Assembly: GCF_900176375.1 (NCBI RefSeq)
Contig: NZ_FWYF01000005.1
Coordinates: 1 to 64,000, forward strand
Origin: Reichenbachiella faecimaris
Lineage (GTDB): Bacteria; Bacteroidota; Bacteroidia; Cytophagales; Cyclobacteriaceae
Direction of reading: 5' to 3'
Length of the DNA stretch: 64,000 nt
Part shown: positions 25,383 through 34,314 of the stretch, in pieces
Layout of the letters: each line of letters opens with the position of its first letter
Numbering within the stretch: position 1 is the first letter of the stretch
Made by a program: the position numbers and the translations under genes
The notes under the pieces: generated by a model
Seen by the model: the letters and a program-made list of their open reading frames with translations, nothing else
The model's database searches: none
What the model was told of the DNA's origin: nothing

Positions 25383-26555
25383 ATGCGCTATTTTCAATTA
25401 TTAGTTCTGCTGATCCTCAGTGCTTTTTCATTTTATCAATGTGAATCAACTCCAAAGAGTGATAACCCCGCCACAGAAGTGGAAGAATCTTTGGAAGACG
25501 CGACATTGACTGAGGCTTTGAAGAAAATCAAGCTGCCAGATGGCTTTTCAATCAGTCTTTACTCAGATAATGTTCCAAATGCACGATCCATGACACTGAG
25601 CCCGAGTGGGGTATTATACGTGGGTACAAGACAAGATGACAAAGTATATGCGCTGGAAGATACTAATGGAGATCATGTCGCAGATACGAAATACATTATT
25701 GCAGAAAACATGAATACACCAAATGGTGTCGCCTTCAATGATGGGGACCTATATGTGGCTGAGATCAACAAAATCTGGAAGTTTGTAGATATAGAATCTA
25801 ATCTAAACAAGATAAAAAAACCTGTGCTTATCTCAGATGAATTTCCAAGCGATAAGCACCACGGTTGGAAGTATATAGCTTTTGGCCCTGATGACAAACT
25901 CTATGTACCAGTAGGCGCACCTTGCAATATCTGTGAAAGTAAGAAAGAGATTTATGCTTCTATTACACGAATGAATAAGGACGGTTCAGCGTTTGAGATA
26001 TTTGCTAATGGGGTGAGAAATACTGTGGGTTTCACCTGGCATCCGGAAACCAAAGAAATGTGGTTTACAGACAATGGGCGTGATTTGATGGGAGACGACA
26101 TGCCACCCTGTGAATTGAATCATGCACCCAAAGCAGGCATGCACTTTGGGTATCCATATTGTCATGGGGGAGATATTGCTGATCCTACGCATGGAGGTGA
26201 ATACAGTTGTACAGATTTTACAGCACCAGCGCAAAAATTGGGACCACATGTGGCACCACTTGGGTTGAAATTTTATACAGGCAATATGTTTCCTGAAGAA
26301 TATAAAAATGATATTTTCATTGCAGAACATGGCTCTTGGAATAGAAGTAGTAAGATTGGCTATCGTATCATGCGTATAAAAATGGTGGATGGTAAAGCTT
26401 CTGGTTATGAACCGTTTGTTTATGGATGGCTAGACGAAGAGGCACAAGAGGCTTTTGGGCGCCCTGTAGATGTGCTCGTCATGCCAGACGGCGCCATGCT
26501 GGTCTCTGATGATCGAGCAGGTGTGATTTATCGAATTACTTACTCAGCCGATTGA
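25383..26555 (+). CDS. PQQ-type soluble sugar dehydrogenase (sorbosone dehydrogenase-like), lipoprotein
   Basis: The 390-residue protein has a lipoprotein signal (LILSAFSFYQC) and a six-bladed beta-propeller of the glucose/sorbosone dehydrogenase type, with LPDGFSISLYSDNVPNAR at its start, HHGWKYIAFGPDDKLYV in the middle and AEHGSWNRS near the end. The conserved His and Arg residues for PQQ and calcium are in these segments. It would oxidise an aldose or related sugar in the periplasm if PQQ is available; no PQQ synthesis genes are present here. The next gene starts at the stop codon (TGATG overlap), indicating coupling. Confidence 0.86.
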   Translation: MRYFQLLVLLILSAFSFYQCESTPKSDNPATEVEESLEDATLTEALKKIKLPDGFSISLYSDNVPNARSMTLSPSGVLYVGTRQDDKVYALEDTNGDHVADTKYIIAENMNTPNGVAFNDGDLYVAEINKIWKFVDIESNLNKIKKPVLISDEFPSDKHHGWKYIAFGPDDKLYVPVGAPCNICESKKEIYASITRMNKDGSAFEIFANGVRNTVGFTWHPETKEMWFTDNGRDLMGDDMPPCELNHAPKAGMHFGYPYCHGGDIADPTHGGEYSCTDFTAPAQKLGPHVAPLGLKFYTGNMFPEEYKNDIFIAEHGSWNRSSKIGYRIMRIKMVDGKASGYEPFVYGWLDEEAQEAFGRPVDVLVMPDGAMLVSDDRAGVIYRITYSAD

Positions 26556-27214
26556 TGGAACATCACATTGATTTTAGTTTTTCGGCACCTTATTACACAC
26601 TCAACGAATTGACTGATAAGACCACTGATATATGGATAGCTTGCCCAGGTTATGGCCAACTGGGTAAATATTTTATCAGACGATTCGATGTATTTGATTC
26701 AGAAAAATATTTTGTCATTGCGCTGCAAGGGCTGTCCAAATTTTATCTTCCAGATCAAAAAAATGTAGGCGCCAGTTGGATGACCAAAGAAGGGCGAGAA
26801 ACGGATATGCAAAATCAGAAGTCTTATTTTGATGCGGTAATCAATGAGTTATTTGGAGGCAAATCCCTTAGTAATTTTAATGTGCATTTGATGGGATTTT
26901 CTCAAGGAGTGTCCATGATGAGCCGTATGGCGGCCTATTCAAAAATCAATTTTAAAACCTTAGTATTATGGGCAGGGGGATTTCCCCCTGAATTAGAACC
27001 TGGAGATTTCAATCATGTTAGCTCAAACGCGAATCTAAAGGTGGTCATTGGCTCCAATGATGAATTTTATGCTTTGGACAAAAACTACCAACCTGAAGTG
27101 GATAAAATGGAAGCTACCATTGGCTTGAAGCCTGAAATCATTGTGTTCGACGGCATTCATGAAGTCAAACGAGAGGTGCTGGCTTCCTGTTTGTCTTCAG
27201 CAATCAAGTCTTAA
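26555..27214 (+). CDS. Alpha/beta hydrolase, phospholipase/carboxylesterase type
   Basis: The 219-residue cytoplasmic protein shows the nucleophile elbow GFSQG near residue 116, with an Asp in VVIGSNDEFY and a His near the end in FDGIHEV as the remaining triad. This is the small-esterase fold of YpfH/LypA-like enzymes. The ATG overlaps the stop of the dehydrogenase gene (TGATG), so the two are translationally coupled; a TTG one codon earlier is a less likely start. A shared role in processing sugar lactones or esters is possible but unproven. Confidence 0.8.
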   Translation: MEHHIDFSFSAPYYTLNELTDKTTDIWIACPGYGQLGKYFIRRFDVFDSEKYFVIALQGLSKFYLPDQKNVGASWMTKEGRETDMQNQKSYFDAVINELFGGKSLSNFNVHLMGFSQGVSMMSRMAAYSKINFKTLVLWAGGFPPELEPGDFNHVSSNANLKVVIGSNDEFYALDKNYQPEVDKMEATIGLKPEIIVFDGIHEVKREVLASCLSSAIKS

Positions 27215-27349
27215 ATTTTGAACATTGAATTTCAAGTCTTGAATTAAAATCACCGCCAACCACGTCATATCTCTATCCATCACAAAATCCTGTCTGCCTC
27301 CAAACGTTGTGATTAAATTGCGAGTTGAATATAAATAAAGAAAGGAAAT

Positions 27350-29188
27350 ATGTTGACAAGGGGAATACTTGGATTGAGTTTAGTGATTTTGGGATTTACA
27401 GCTCTTGCACAGCCGGATAGATGGCAGCAGCAAGTGGAGTATAAAATGAATATTGATATGGATGTAGAAACCAATCAATTTACGGGTTTTCAAAAACTCA
27501 AATATTATAATAACTCCCCTGATACACTAGACAAAGTGTTCTATCATCTTTATTTCAATGCTTTCCAGCCTGGAAGTATGATGGACGTGCGTAGTAGAAC
27601 GCATACTGATGCTCGAAGGGGAGTAAATGATAGAATCTTCAAATTAGAAGCAGATGAAATTGGTTATCATAAAATTAAAAGCTTCAAGCAAAACGGGAAA
27701 AATGTGAATACATCAGTTGATGGTACCATTATGACGGCTCGGCTCTCTTCACCCATTTTGCCTGGAGAGACTGTAGTGTTTGACATGGAGTTTGAAAGTC
27801 AGGTGCCTATCCAAATCAGAAGGAATGGTAGGGACAATGCTGAGGGCATCAGGTATTCTATGGGACAGTGGTTTCCTAAAATTGCCGAGTACGATTATTC
27901 TGGTTGGCATCCGCACGATTATATCGCCAGAGAGTTTTATAGCCCCTGGGGAGACTATGATGTCACGATCAATATAGACAGCGATTATGTGGTAGGGGCT
28001 TCAGGAGTTTTACAGAGTACGGAAGTATCAAAGAATGATAAAAAGACCGCTCACAGGTACTTGGCTGAAAATGTTCATGATTTTGCCTGGGGTGCTGATC
28101 CAGACTATACGCATGATGTGGTAAATATTAGAGAGGGGCTAGATGTTCATATTTACTACCAGACAGATACTTTAAAAGAGCAATGGCAGCAATTGGGTGA
28201 ATACATGAAAAAGGCTGTGCCTTTTATAGAATCAAAGTGCGGGAAATATCCATACCCAGTTTACAAAATTATACAGGGAGGAGATGGCGGCATGGAGTAT
28301 CCTATGGCTACTCTGATGATCGGGCATAAGTCTTTGAAGTCGCTTGTAGGAACTGCTGTTCACGAAATTATTCATAGCTGGTATCAGTTGGTCTTGGGTA
28401 CAAACGAAAGTTATCTCTATTGGATGGATGAAGGCTTTGATCAGTACTATGACGAAATGACCATGAGCTACTTGTTTGATGAAAATTATGAATCAAGAAA
28501 ACCAATGTCTGGCTACTATAGATATTACAAAGGTGTAGTTGAATCTGGAAAGGAAGAGCCTCTTACCACTCATGCAGATCATTTTGAGAACCATCGTGCT
28601 TATGGTATGGCTGCTTATGGCAAAGGTGCATTAGCCTTGCAAAATTTGGAATACATCATGGGCAGAGCAGTATTCGATAGAGCCATGTTGCGCTATTATG
28701 ATACCTGGAAATTCAAACATCCTAATGCAGTAGATTTTGAGGTGATTATGGAGAAGGAAAGCGGACTGGAATTGAGTTGGTTTTTTGACTACTGGGTGAA
28801 AACCACAAAGACCATTGATTATGCCATATCAAATGTGAATACTGTAAAAGCAGGTGTAGAGATATCAATGGAAAGAATGGGTCTTATGCCCATGCCTCTG
28901 GATGTGGTGCTTACTAAGAAGGATGGAACTATACAGCAATATTACATCCCTTTAGGGATGATGAGAGGTCATAGGGAACTATCCCAAAATGAAACATTGA
29001 TGACACCATGGAAATGGGTCAACCCTTATTATTCGTTCGTAATTGACATTGAAGAAGACGAAATTAAGTCCATAGAGATTGATCCATCACGTCGTATGAT
29101 AGATATAAATTATGATAATAATGAGTACCCAAATCGTAATAGTGAGTTAGAAATTAAGGGGAAGTCCGACAAACTGGAGAATAACTAG
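27350..29188 (+). CDS. M1-family metallopeptidase (aminopeptidase), secreted
   Basis: The 612-residue protein has an N-terminal signal peptide (ILGLSLVILGFTALAQ). The gluzincin motif HEIIHSW is followed after 18 residues by the zinc-ligand Glu in MDEGFDQY, exactly the M1 spacing HExxH-x18-E, and GGMEYPM precedes it as the exopeptidase substrate-recognition loop. It should cleave N-terminal residues from peptides in the periplasm. It has a good Shine-Dalgarno-like AAAGGA just before ATG. It is monocistronic or followed by the helicase at 29223. Confidence 0.9.
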   Translation: MLTRGILGLSLVILGFTALAQPDRWQQQVEYKMNIDMDVETNQFTGFQKLKYYNNSPDTLDKVFYHLYFNAFQPGSMMDVRSRTHTDARRGVNDRIFKLEADEIGYHKIKSFKQNGKNVNTSVDGTIMTARLSSPILPGETVVFDMEFESQVPIQIRRNGRDNAEGIRYSMGQWFPKIAEYDYSGWHPHDYIAREFYSPWGDYDVTINIDSDYVVGASGVLQSTEVSKNDKKTAHRYLAENVHDFAWGADPDYTHDVVNIREGLDVHIYYQTDTLKEQWQQLGEYMKKAVPFIESKCGKYPYPVYKIIQGGDGGMEYPMATLMIGHKSLKSLVGTAVHEIIHSWYQLVLGTNESYLYWMDEGFDQYYDEMTMSYLFDENYESRKPMSGYYRYYKGVVESGKEEPLTTHADHFENHRAYGMAAYGKGALALQNLEYIMGRAVFDRAMLRYYDTWKFKHPNAVDFEVIMEKESGLELSWFFDYWVKTTKTIDYAISNVNTVKAGVEISMERMGLMPMPLDVVLTKKDGTIQQYYIPLGMMRGHRELSQNETLMTPWKWVNPYYSFVIDIEEDEIKSIEIDPSRRMIDINYDNNEYPNRNSELEIKGKSDKLENN

Positions 29189-29222
29189 TAGATTTGGGAA
29201 CGATCAAATAAGAATAATAAAT

Positions 29223-30440
29223 TTGAAATTTAAAGAAGTTGGTATTCACCCTCCAGTATTAGATGGAGTGGACGCCATGGGTTTTGAAAATACTACTCCT
29301 ATCCAGGAGAAAGCTATTCCCATCATTTTAGAAAACAAAGACCTCATAGCCTGCGCACAAACAGGTACAGGTAAAACAGCTGCTTTTTTACTTCCTACTA
29401 TGCAGCAGATTCACGATCAATCAGATCATGGGAGTATAGATGCGCTGGTAGTGGTGCCTACCAGAGAATTAGCAGTTCAAATCGATCAGCAGATTCAAGG
29501 TTTGGGCTATTTCGTAGAAACTAGTTCTTTAGCAGTCTATGGTGGTGGTGACGGCATGAGCTGGGATGTACAAAAGAAGGCCTTACTCAAAGGAGCTAAT
29601 ATCATTATTGCTACTCCAGGTAGGATGATTGCACATCTCAATCAAGAGTATGTGGACTTGTCCAAGGTGAAGCACTTTATTTTGGATGAAGCCGATCGAA
29701 TGCTCGATATGGGTTTTTACGATGATCTGAAAAAAATCATGAAGTTCATCCCTCAAGATTGTCAACGTTTGATGTTTTCAGCTACCATGCCACCAAAAAT
29801 CAGGAAGTTGGCTAAAGAGATTCTGAATGAACCAGAAGAAATCAACATTGCAATTTCCAAACCCTCAGAAAACATTTTGCAGGGAGCATTTATGATTTAT
29901 GATGGACAGAAACCCGAACTGATCAAGCACATTTTCTCTGCCAAGAAGATGGACAGTGTCATTGTTTTCTTATCCAGAAAAAGCGAGGTGGATAAGATTG
30001 CCAGAGAAATCAGCAAACTAGGCATTAATGCTGCACCTATCCATTCTGGCCTTGAGCAGTCCAAACGAGAATCAGTTCTTCAAGACTTTATCAATAAGAA
30101 AATCAATGTACTTGTGGCTACAGATGTCATGAGTAGAGGGATAGATATCAAAGGTATTGACATGGTCATTAATTACAATGTACCAGGTGACGCAGCTGAC
30201 TATGTGCATAGAATTGGCCGTACAGGTAGGGCAGATGCCAATGGTGTAGCCTTCACATTCGTGAATGAAGAAGACATGTATAATTTTTCCAATATTGAGG
30301 AATTGATAGGTAAAGAAGTACAGAAAATCAAGATTCCAGAGCACATAGGAGAGGGGCCGGCATACAATCCTAAATTCCGAGCAGCCAAGCCCAGAAGAAA
30401 TGGCAACAGTCAAGGCAAGGGACGTTTCAATAAAAGATAA
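29223..30440 (+). CDS. DEAD-box ATP-dependent RNA helicase
   Basis: The 405-residue protein contains the helicase motifs in order: Q motif (ENTTPIQEKAIP), I (AQTGTGKT), Ia (PTRELA), II (LDEADRM), III (SAT), V (ATDVMSRGID) and VI (HRIGRTGRAD), with a short basic tail (KPRRNGNSQGKG). It belongs to the RhlE-type group, acting on ribosome assembly or RNA decay. The start is a TTG at 29223, giving KFKEVGIHPPVLDG, the usual N-terminus; the first ATG in frame lies inside the Q motif region and would remove it. Confidence 0.93.
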   Translation: MKFKEVGIHPPVLDGVDAMGFENTTPIQEKAIPIILENKDLIACAQTGTGKTAAFLLPTMQQIHDQSDHGSIDALVVVPTRELAVQIDQQIQGLGYFVETSSLAVYGGGDGMSWDVQKKALLKGANIIIATPGRMIAHLNQEYVDLSKVKHFILDEADRMLDMGFYDDLKKIMKFIPQDCQRLMFSATMPPKIRKLAKEILNEPEEINIAISKPSENILQGAFMIYDGQKPELIKHIFSAKKMDSVIVFLSRKSEVDKIAREISKLGINAAPIHSGLEQSKRESVLQDFINKKINVLVATDVMSRGIDIKGIDMVINYNVPGDAADYVHRIGRTGRADANGVAFTFVNEEDMYNFSNIEELIGKEVQKIKIPEHIGEGPAYNPKFRAAKPRRNGNSQGKGRFNKR

Positions 30441-30517
30441 TGGTCATTTTCATTAATATACTAAAATAATTAGTAATTAATTTTGCTGGTAAGTTTTATA
30501 ATACTAATTTTATTGTC

Positions 30518-30545
30518 ATTAGCGCTAATTAATTGATCAATTAAT
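30518..30545. promoter_or_regulatory. Two adjoining perfect palindromes upstream of the S24 repressor operon
   Basis: ATTAGCGCTAAT (30518-30529) and ATTAATTGATCAATTAAT (30528-30545) are both perfect palindromes and overlap by 2 bp. They lie 35-60 bp before the small protein gene at 30580 that precedes the XRE-S24 repressor. Tandem dyads of this kind are typical operators of dimeric repressors, so autoregulation by 30914-31705 is a reasonable inference. Confidence 0.5.
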
Positions 30546-30579
30546 AGGTTTAATTAATTTAATGATAAAATATTTAGTA

Positions 30580-30861
30580 ATGAAAACGTATACTGTAGGA
30601 GGTGAATACAGATTGAAGCTGACGTCTAAGAAATTAAAGTCAGGAAAATGCCAGGTGAAATTTCATGCATCTGTTCAAAAAACAAAAAAGATGTATGGGT
30701 ATGTACTGGCGGATTCAGGAGAGACCTTAAAACATGTAGTAGAAAAGATCATCAAAAAACTGGATCAACTAAAAAACCGCGAAAATTTTCATCATATCAA
30801 CTTGTACTCGATTGGCAAACACGCCACGAGCGACACGGGTATGGTGCTATTTGATGCCTGA
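30580..30861 (+). CDS. Small conserved hypothetical protein, upstream of the S24 repressor
   Basis: The 93-residue protein (from the Met at 30580; an in-frame ATG at 30562 would add six residues) is basic and seems to form a small alpha/beta fold: strands in TVGGEYRLKLTSKK and CQVKFHASVQ, then a helix in HVVEKIIKKLDQL. I do not recognise a family. It is followed after 52 bp by the repressor gene and preceded by palindromic DNA, so it is probably in the same regulated transcript. Confidence 0.5.
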   Translation: MKTYTVGGEYRLKLTSKKLKSGKCQVKFHASVQKTKKMYGYVLADSGETLKHVVEKIIKKLDQLKNRENFHHINLYSIGKHATSDTGMVLFDA

Positions 30862-30913
30862 TATTGGAATAAAGAAAGGTTCTGTTAAGTTTGTTATCAA
30901 TTTAAAATTGAAC

Positions 30914-31705
30914 ATGGAAGTAGCTAAGGTAAACGACAACATTAAGTTCTTAAGAAAGAAGTTCGGATATACGCAAGAGACTTTTGCTGAAGCCATTGGG
31001 ATCAAGAGGTCTCTGGTAGGGGCGTACGAGGAGGGTAGAGCAGACCCACGTCTGAATAATTTGCTGCGTATGTCTGAAGTGTTTAATGTCAGTGTTGATA
31101 CTTTGATTAGCAAAGTAGTGAGTGAACTGTCTGACGACGAACTGCATGAGCAAGATGAAGGAGCTGCAAGAGTACTGGCGATCACAGTAGATAAGGATGA
31201 TAACGAAAATATTGAACTCATTCCACAGAAGGCCTCTGCTGGATATATGAATGGCTATGCGGATCCTACCTATATAGAAAGCATGCCCAAATTTCAACTA
31301 CCCATGTTGCCCAAAAGTGCGACTTATCGAGCGTTTGAGATTTCAGGAGATTCTATGCTGCCATTACAGCCTGGAACTGTCATCATAGGTGAGTACATTG
31401 AGAATATATCAAATATCAAAAATGGAAAAACCTATGTGCTTTTGAGTAAAGAGGAAGGGGTGGTTTATAAGAGGGTGTTCAACTATGTGGAGGAGAATGG
31501 TAAACTGTTTCTCGTTTCTGACAATAAATCTTACGCCCCTTATCAGGTGGATGCCAAGGACATCATAGAGGTATGGGAATCAAAGGCATTCATCAGCATA
31601 GATTTCCCAGACGCCAATGGTAAGAATGATTTATCTATGGAGGAACTATCTGGCATTGTCAAAAACTTGCAAAACGAAATCATCAAACTCAAGGACTCCA
31701 AATAA
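30914..31705 (+). CDS. LexA/CI-like repressor: XRE helix-turn-helix with S24 peptidase domain
   Basis: The 263-residue protein has an N-terminal XRE helix-turn-helix (NIKFLRKKFGYTQETFAEAI, KRSLVGAYEEGRADP), a linker, and a C-terminal S24 serine peptidase domain. In that domain the nucleophile is the Ser of ISGDSMLPL and the base the Lys of VVYKRVF; the expected self-cleavage site is in a QKASAGYMNGY region. This is the layout of phage CI repressors and stress-response regulators, which are inactivated by self-cleavage. No prophage genes surround it. The start at 30914 (MEVAKVND) gives a normal HTH N-terminus; an earlier in-frame ATG at 30812 lies within the preceding gene. A strong terminator follows. 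Confidence 0.87.
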   Translation: MEVAKVNDNIKFLRKKFGYTQETFAEAIGIKRSLVGAYEEGRADPRLNNLLRMSEVFNVSVDTLISKVVSELSDDELHEQDEGAARVLAITVDKDDNENIELIPQKASAGYMNGYADPTYIESMPKFQLPMLPKSATYRAFEISGDSMLPLQPGTVIIGEYIENISNIKNGKTYVLLSKEEGVVYKRVFNYVEENGKLFLVSDNKSYAPYQVDAKDIIEVWESKAFISIDFPDANGKNDLSMEELSGIVKNLQNEIIKLKDSK

Positions 31706-31708
31706 AAT

Positions 31709-31752
31709 ACCCCATAAAGAAGATTTGCTTCCTTATGGGGTGATTTTTTTTT
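31709..31752. terminator. Rho-independent terminator after the S24 repressor gene
   Basis: ACCCCATAA (31709-31717) pairs with TTATGGGGT (31733-31741), followed by GA and a run of eight or more T. It ends the repressor transcript and lies just beyond the porin gene coming from the other side. Confidence 0.85.
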
Positions 31753-31764
31753 CAAGGACTTGCT

Positions 31765-32958
31765 TTAGAAGCCTATTTCCAACTGTGCAGAGTAAATCAT
31801 TGCATCAATTTTCACATCCCTGTCGCTATAAGCCACACTTCCTTGTAATTTGAGTGTGTGTCCTACGATATACTTGCCAAAACCAATTTCATATCTTCTT
31901 TCTACATCGTCAATTTCAGCACGTTCTGGTTGTACATCAGTAAATCTCAGATCTACAGACATATTGTTTTTGAACAGGTAGCCGGCCTGAACATTGAAAG
32001 CCTGCCCTGTATAGAAGTATATTTCACTTCCACTGGTCGTGAATCCTCCTAATGCCCCATCTGCCACTCTCTTGTGTGCGTATTCTGACATCACGCTAAA
32101 TCCGTTGTATTTGAACATCATATCTACAAATATGGTGGCGAGGTCACTGTGAATAAAGTTACTGTCTTCATCAGTCGACTCATAGATGAATCTGCCAAGT
32201 TGTCCACGTTGCCTAGAGGTTCCAAAATTGTGATCATAGGTAGCACCAATCGAGAGTTTTGGAGATTGCTCTCTGGCTAAGTCCTCTCCGAAATAATCCC
32301 CCTTATTTGTAAATTTCCCAAAAGGCAAAATCTCACCTCTGAAAGTATAATCATATCCAGCCTCAAGCGACTCTGTAATGTTTCTTCCTTCTCCCTTGGT
32401 AAGAGCAATAATCTGTCTAAAAACTACATTGCCCACTTTGTGCTCATGGTGTAGCCATAGCCCCTTGTCACGATCAATATTGAATCTGCTGTTCAATCTA
32501 CTCCGATCCACCATTTGCAAGGCTCCTGAGGATATGACACGCTCTCTGTTGCCTGGGAGTTTGGTTTGCCCAACCCAAAGTTGCCATCCAGGATGAAACT
32601 TCCATTTCAATACTGCATCTAACACAATACTGGCTGCACCATTGTGTTCAGCAAAGAAGTCACCTTGATCACGGTTGGACAGAGCCAACTCTATTTTGTA
32701 ATTGATGTTTGGATGATACAGATGACCTTTGAATTTGAGTCTAAACCTACGAATAGTAAATGCATCTGCAAACTCATCTGTTTCTAAATCTTGCGCTCCT
32801 ATGTACTGCGTTTGAAACCTATTGTTCCACTGCATACTAAACGAGGAGTCCTTGGCCATAAAACGAATACCTTTCCCCATTTTACTGCCGTCGAAGGATT
32901 GAGCTTGAGCCATGACGGCACAGGTAGCCAAAGCTAAAGTGATGTAAATAAATCTCAT
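31765..32958 (-). CDS. Outer-membrane porin of the phosphate-selective O/P (OprP) type
   Basis: The 397-residue protein has a cleavable signal peptide (ending in MAQAQS) and a mature part rich in alternating beta-strand patterns with aromatic girdles (FSMQWNNRFQTQYIG at the start, an aromatic F as the last residue). The segment FRLKFKGHLYHPNINYKIEL and the WQLWVGQTKLP motif are characteristic of the O/P porin family. The adjacent Na/Pi symporter genes and the repeat at 33028-33044 support a role in phosphate entry. Such porins also carry other anions or pyrophosphate, so specificity is not proven. Confidence 0.85.
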   Translation of the reverse strand: MRFIYITLALATCAVMAQAQSFDGSKMGKGIRFMAKDSSFSMQWNNRFQTQYIGAQDLETDEFADAFTIRRFRLKFKGHLYHPNINYKIELALSNRDQGDFFAEHNGAASIVLDAVLKWKFHPGWQLWVGQTKLPGNRERVISSGALQMVDRSRLNSRFNIDRDKGLWLHHEHKVGNVVFRQIIALTKGEGRNITESLEAGYDYTFRGEILPFGKFTNKGDYFGEDLAREQSPKLSIGATYDHNFGTSRQRGQLGRFIYESTDEDSNFIHSDLATIFVDMMFKYNGFSVMSEYAHKRVADGALGGFTTSGSEIYFYTGQAFNVQAGYLFKNNMSVDLRFTDVQPERAEIDDVERRYEIGFGKYIVGHTLKLQGSVAYSDRDVKIDAMIYSAQLEIGF

Positions 32959-33027
32959 ATTTTCTGAATATAAGCCGCGAAGATATGTTGCTTGCTATGG
33001 CAACAGGTTAAAGTGAAATTACTTTAA

Positions 33028-33044
33028 TGTTAAGTAATTGTTAA
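33028..33044 (-). promoter_or_regulatory. PHO-box-like direct repeat upstream of the porin gene
   Basis: On the minus strand TTAACA-N5-TTAACA occurs with an exact 11-bp period (33044-33039 and 33033-33028), 70 bp before the porin ATG. The spacing is that of PhoB/PhoP-type response-regulator sites. No PhoB gene is in the window, so the regulator is inferred. A nearby near-match to the -7 element (TATCTTCG, 32985-32978) is plausible. Confidence 0.5.
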
Positions 33045-33074
33045 CTAAAGAAAAAATATGCGCTTGAGCTTTGG

Positions 33075-34184
33075 TTACAGTTTGTTTAAGAAGATCAAAG
33101 CCAAGGGCAAAATGAAGAATACGAAAAGGATATAGAAGAAACCAATGACCTTGTACTGCATAGTCATCATGCCAAATTTTCGAGCATATTGAACTGGAAG
33201 TCGTTTGAGATAGGGGATAAATAAAAAGATGAGAGTCCCAATCAAATTGAATAGAAAGTGAACCAGTGCTATACTTACCGCAGCTTCTGATTTATTAAAT
33301 GCTGCGATTAGAGCTGTAATGGTAGTGCCAATATTGGCTCCTACGATGTAGGGGAAAATTTTACCAAGGTGTATTTTGCCTGTTGCGCCCAGTGGAACAA
33401 TGATCGAAGTGGTAATGGAGCTAGATTGAATGCCAGCAGTTAGCATGGTTCCCAGACCGAAAGAATTTAGAGTGTTCTTAAAAAACACTTCTTGAAATTT
33501 TTCGTCTGAGGCTCCGATCATTCGCTTTGAAATTATTTTTGAAATGATCTTAATTGACGCAAATAGTGCAATGCAAGACAATAGAACCAATACGACTTTA
33601 TTATTTATGGAATCAGTAAGAAACCCATTCATAATATCAAATAATCCGTCACTAGAGTCTTGACCAGTTTTTGTTGGGAGGGAGGATAGATTGAAAATAG
33701 AAGCTACGGAAATCGATAGTTTAGATAGTAGGTGATAGTAATATTCCAGTGGGAATAGTATTATCACAGTCATAATATTGAAAAAATCGTGCATTACACC
33801 TGTGGCAATGGCATTTTTAAATTCCTTATTGTCTGTAATATAGCTTAGTGATACGATAGTGCTTGTCAGTGTAGTGCCTATGTTGGCTCCCATAATCATG
33901 GGAACTGCATTTTCCAAAGTCATGCCACCTGAAGCTACAACTGCCACGATCAGTGAGGTGCTAGTCGAGCTGCTCTGAATCACAGCGGTAATAAACAAGC
34001 CAATGAAGAGGCTTATGAATGGATTGGAGGTGATTGAAAGTACTTTAATTACGGTCTCATTGCCGATAACATGAAATGTACTGGTCATCAAATCTAATGA
34101 CCATAAAAAAACAAAAAGAGCAATAGAAATGCTCAGAATGAATTGGGTTACATTAAGTTGTTTTTGTTTTGTATTACCTTCCAT
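33075..34184 (-). CDS. Na/Pi cotransporter family protein without PhoU domain
   Basis: The 369-residue membrane protein carries two inverted repeat halves, each with the QSSS motif of type II Na/Pi symporters: QSSSTSTSL with GANIGTTLTS in the first, QSSSITTSI with GANIGTTITA in the second. It should move phosphate into the cytoplasm with sodium. It is shorter than the divergent paralogue at 34366-36075 because the C-terminal PhoU-like domain is absent. It shares a 181-bp divergent promoter region with that paralogue and lies directly upstream of the porin gene. Confidence 0.9.
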   Translation of the reverse strand: MEGNTKQKQLNVTQFILSISIALFVFLWSLDLMTSTFHVIGNETVIKVLSITSNPFISLFIGLFITAVIQSSSTSTSLIVAVVASGGMTLENAVPMIMGANIGTTLTSTIVSLSYITDNKEFKNAIATGVMHDFFNIMTVIILFPLEYYYHLLSKLSISVASIFNLSSLPTKTGQDSSDGLFDIMNGFLTDSINNKVVLVLLSCIALFASIKIISKIISKRMIGASDEKFQEVFFKNTLNSFGLGTMLTAGIQSSSITTSIIVPLGATGKIHLGKIFPYIVGANIGTTITALIAAFNKSEAAVSIALVHFLFNLIGTLIFLFIPYLKRLPVQYARKFGMMTMQYKVIGFFYILFVFFILPLALIFLNKL

Positions 34185-34195
34185 AATTCCGGCTG

Positions 34196-34203
34196 CAAAA
34201 TTA
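34196..34203 (-). promoter_or_regulatory. Putative -7 element for the minus-strand Na/Pi symporter
   Basis: On the minus strand TAATTTTG matches TAnnTTTG, 11 bp before the ATG. It lies exactly 20 bp downstream of the 34224-34240 repeat, the same spacing as in the divergent promoter. Confidence 0.5.
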
Positions 34204-34223
34204 GAGTAGTTTGCCTTTTTATA

Positions 34224-34240
34224 TATTACTAAATTGTTAA
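34224..34240 (-). promoter_or_regulatory. Degenerate PHO-box-like repeat
   Basis: On the minus strand TTAACA (34240-34235) is followed 11 bp later by GTAATA (34229-34224), a 4/6 match. Alone it is weak; its support is the shared position relative to the -7 element. Confidence 0.35.
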
Positions 34241-34277
34241 CATATCGAAGGTATATTGATGACTTTTGGGTTTATCC

Positions 34278-34294
34278 TTAACATTTATTTAAAA
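34278..34294 (+). promoter_or_regulatory. PHO-box-like direct repeat upstream of the plus-strand Na/Pi symporter
   Basis: TTAACA (34278-34283) and TTAAAA (34289-34294) are spaced by 5 bp, an 11-bp period. The repeat ends 20 bp before the -7 element and 72 bp before the GTG, overlapping the -33 position as expected for an activator site. Confidence 0.5.
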
Positions 34295-34314
34295 TTGAAC
34301 TTCTTTAATATTTA

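Noticed and set aside
30812-30914. Upstream in-frame start of the S24 repressor at 30812
   Set aside because: It would add 34 residues overlapping the previous gene and unlike any XRE N-terminus; the ATG at 30914 directly precedes the helix-turn-helix.
30812-31705. Prophage around the CI-like repressor
   Set aside because: Neighbours are a helicase, a small unknown protein and a porin; no integrase, terminase, capsid or lysis gene is present.
33001-33060. Repeat at 33028-33044 as a simple AT-rich coincidence
   Set aside because: Kept as a candidate instead, because the same hexamer with an 11-bp period recurs at the functionally related promoters; chance cannot be excluded without a genome-wide count.
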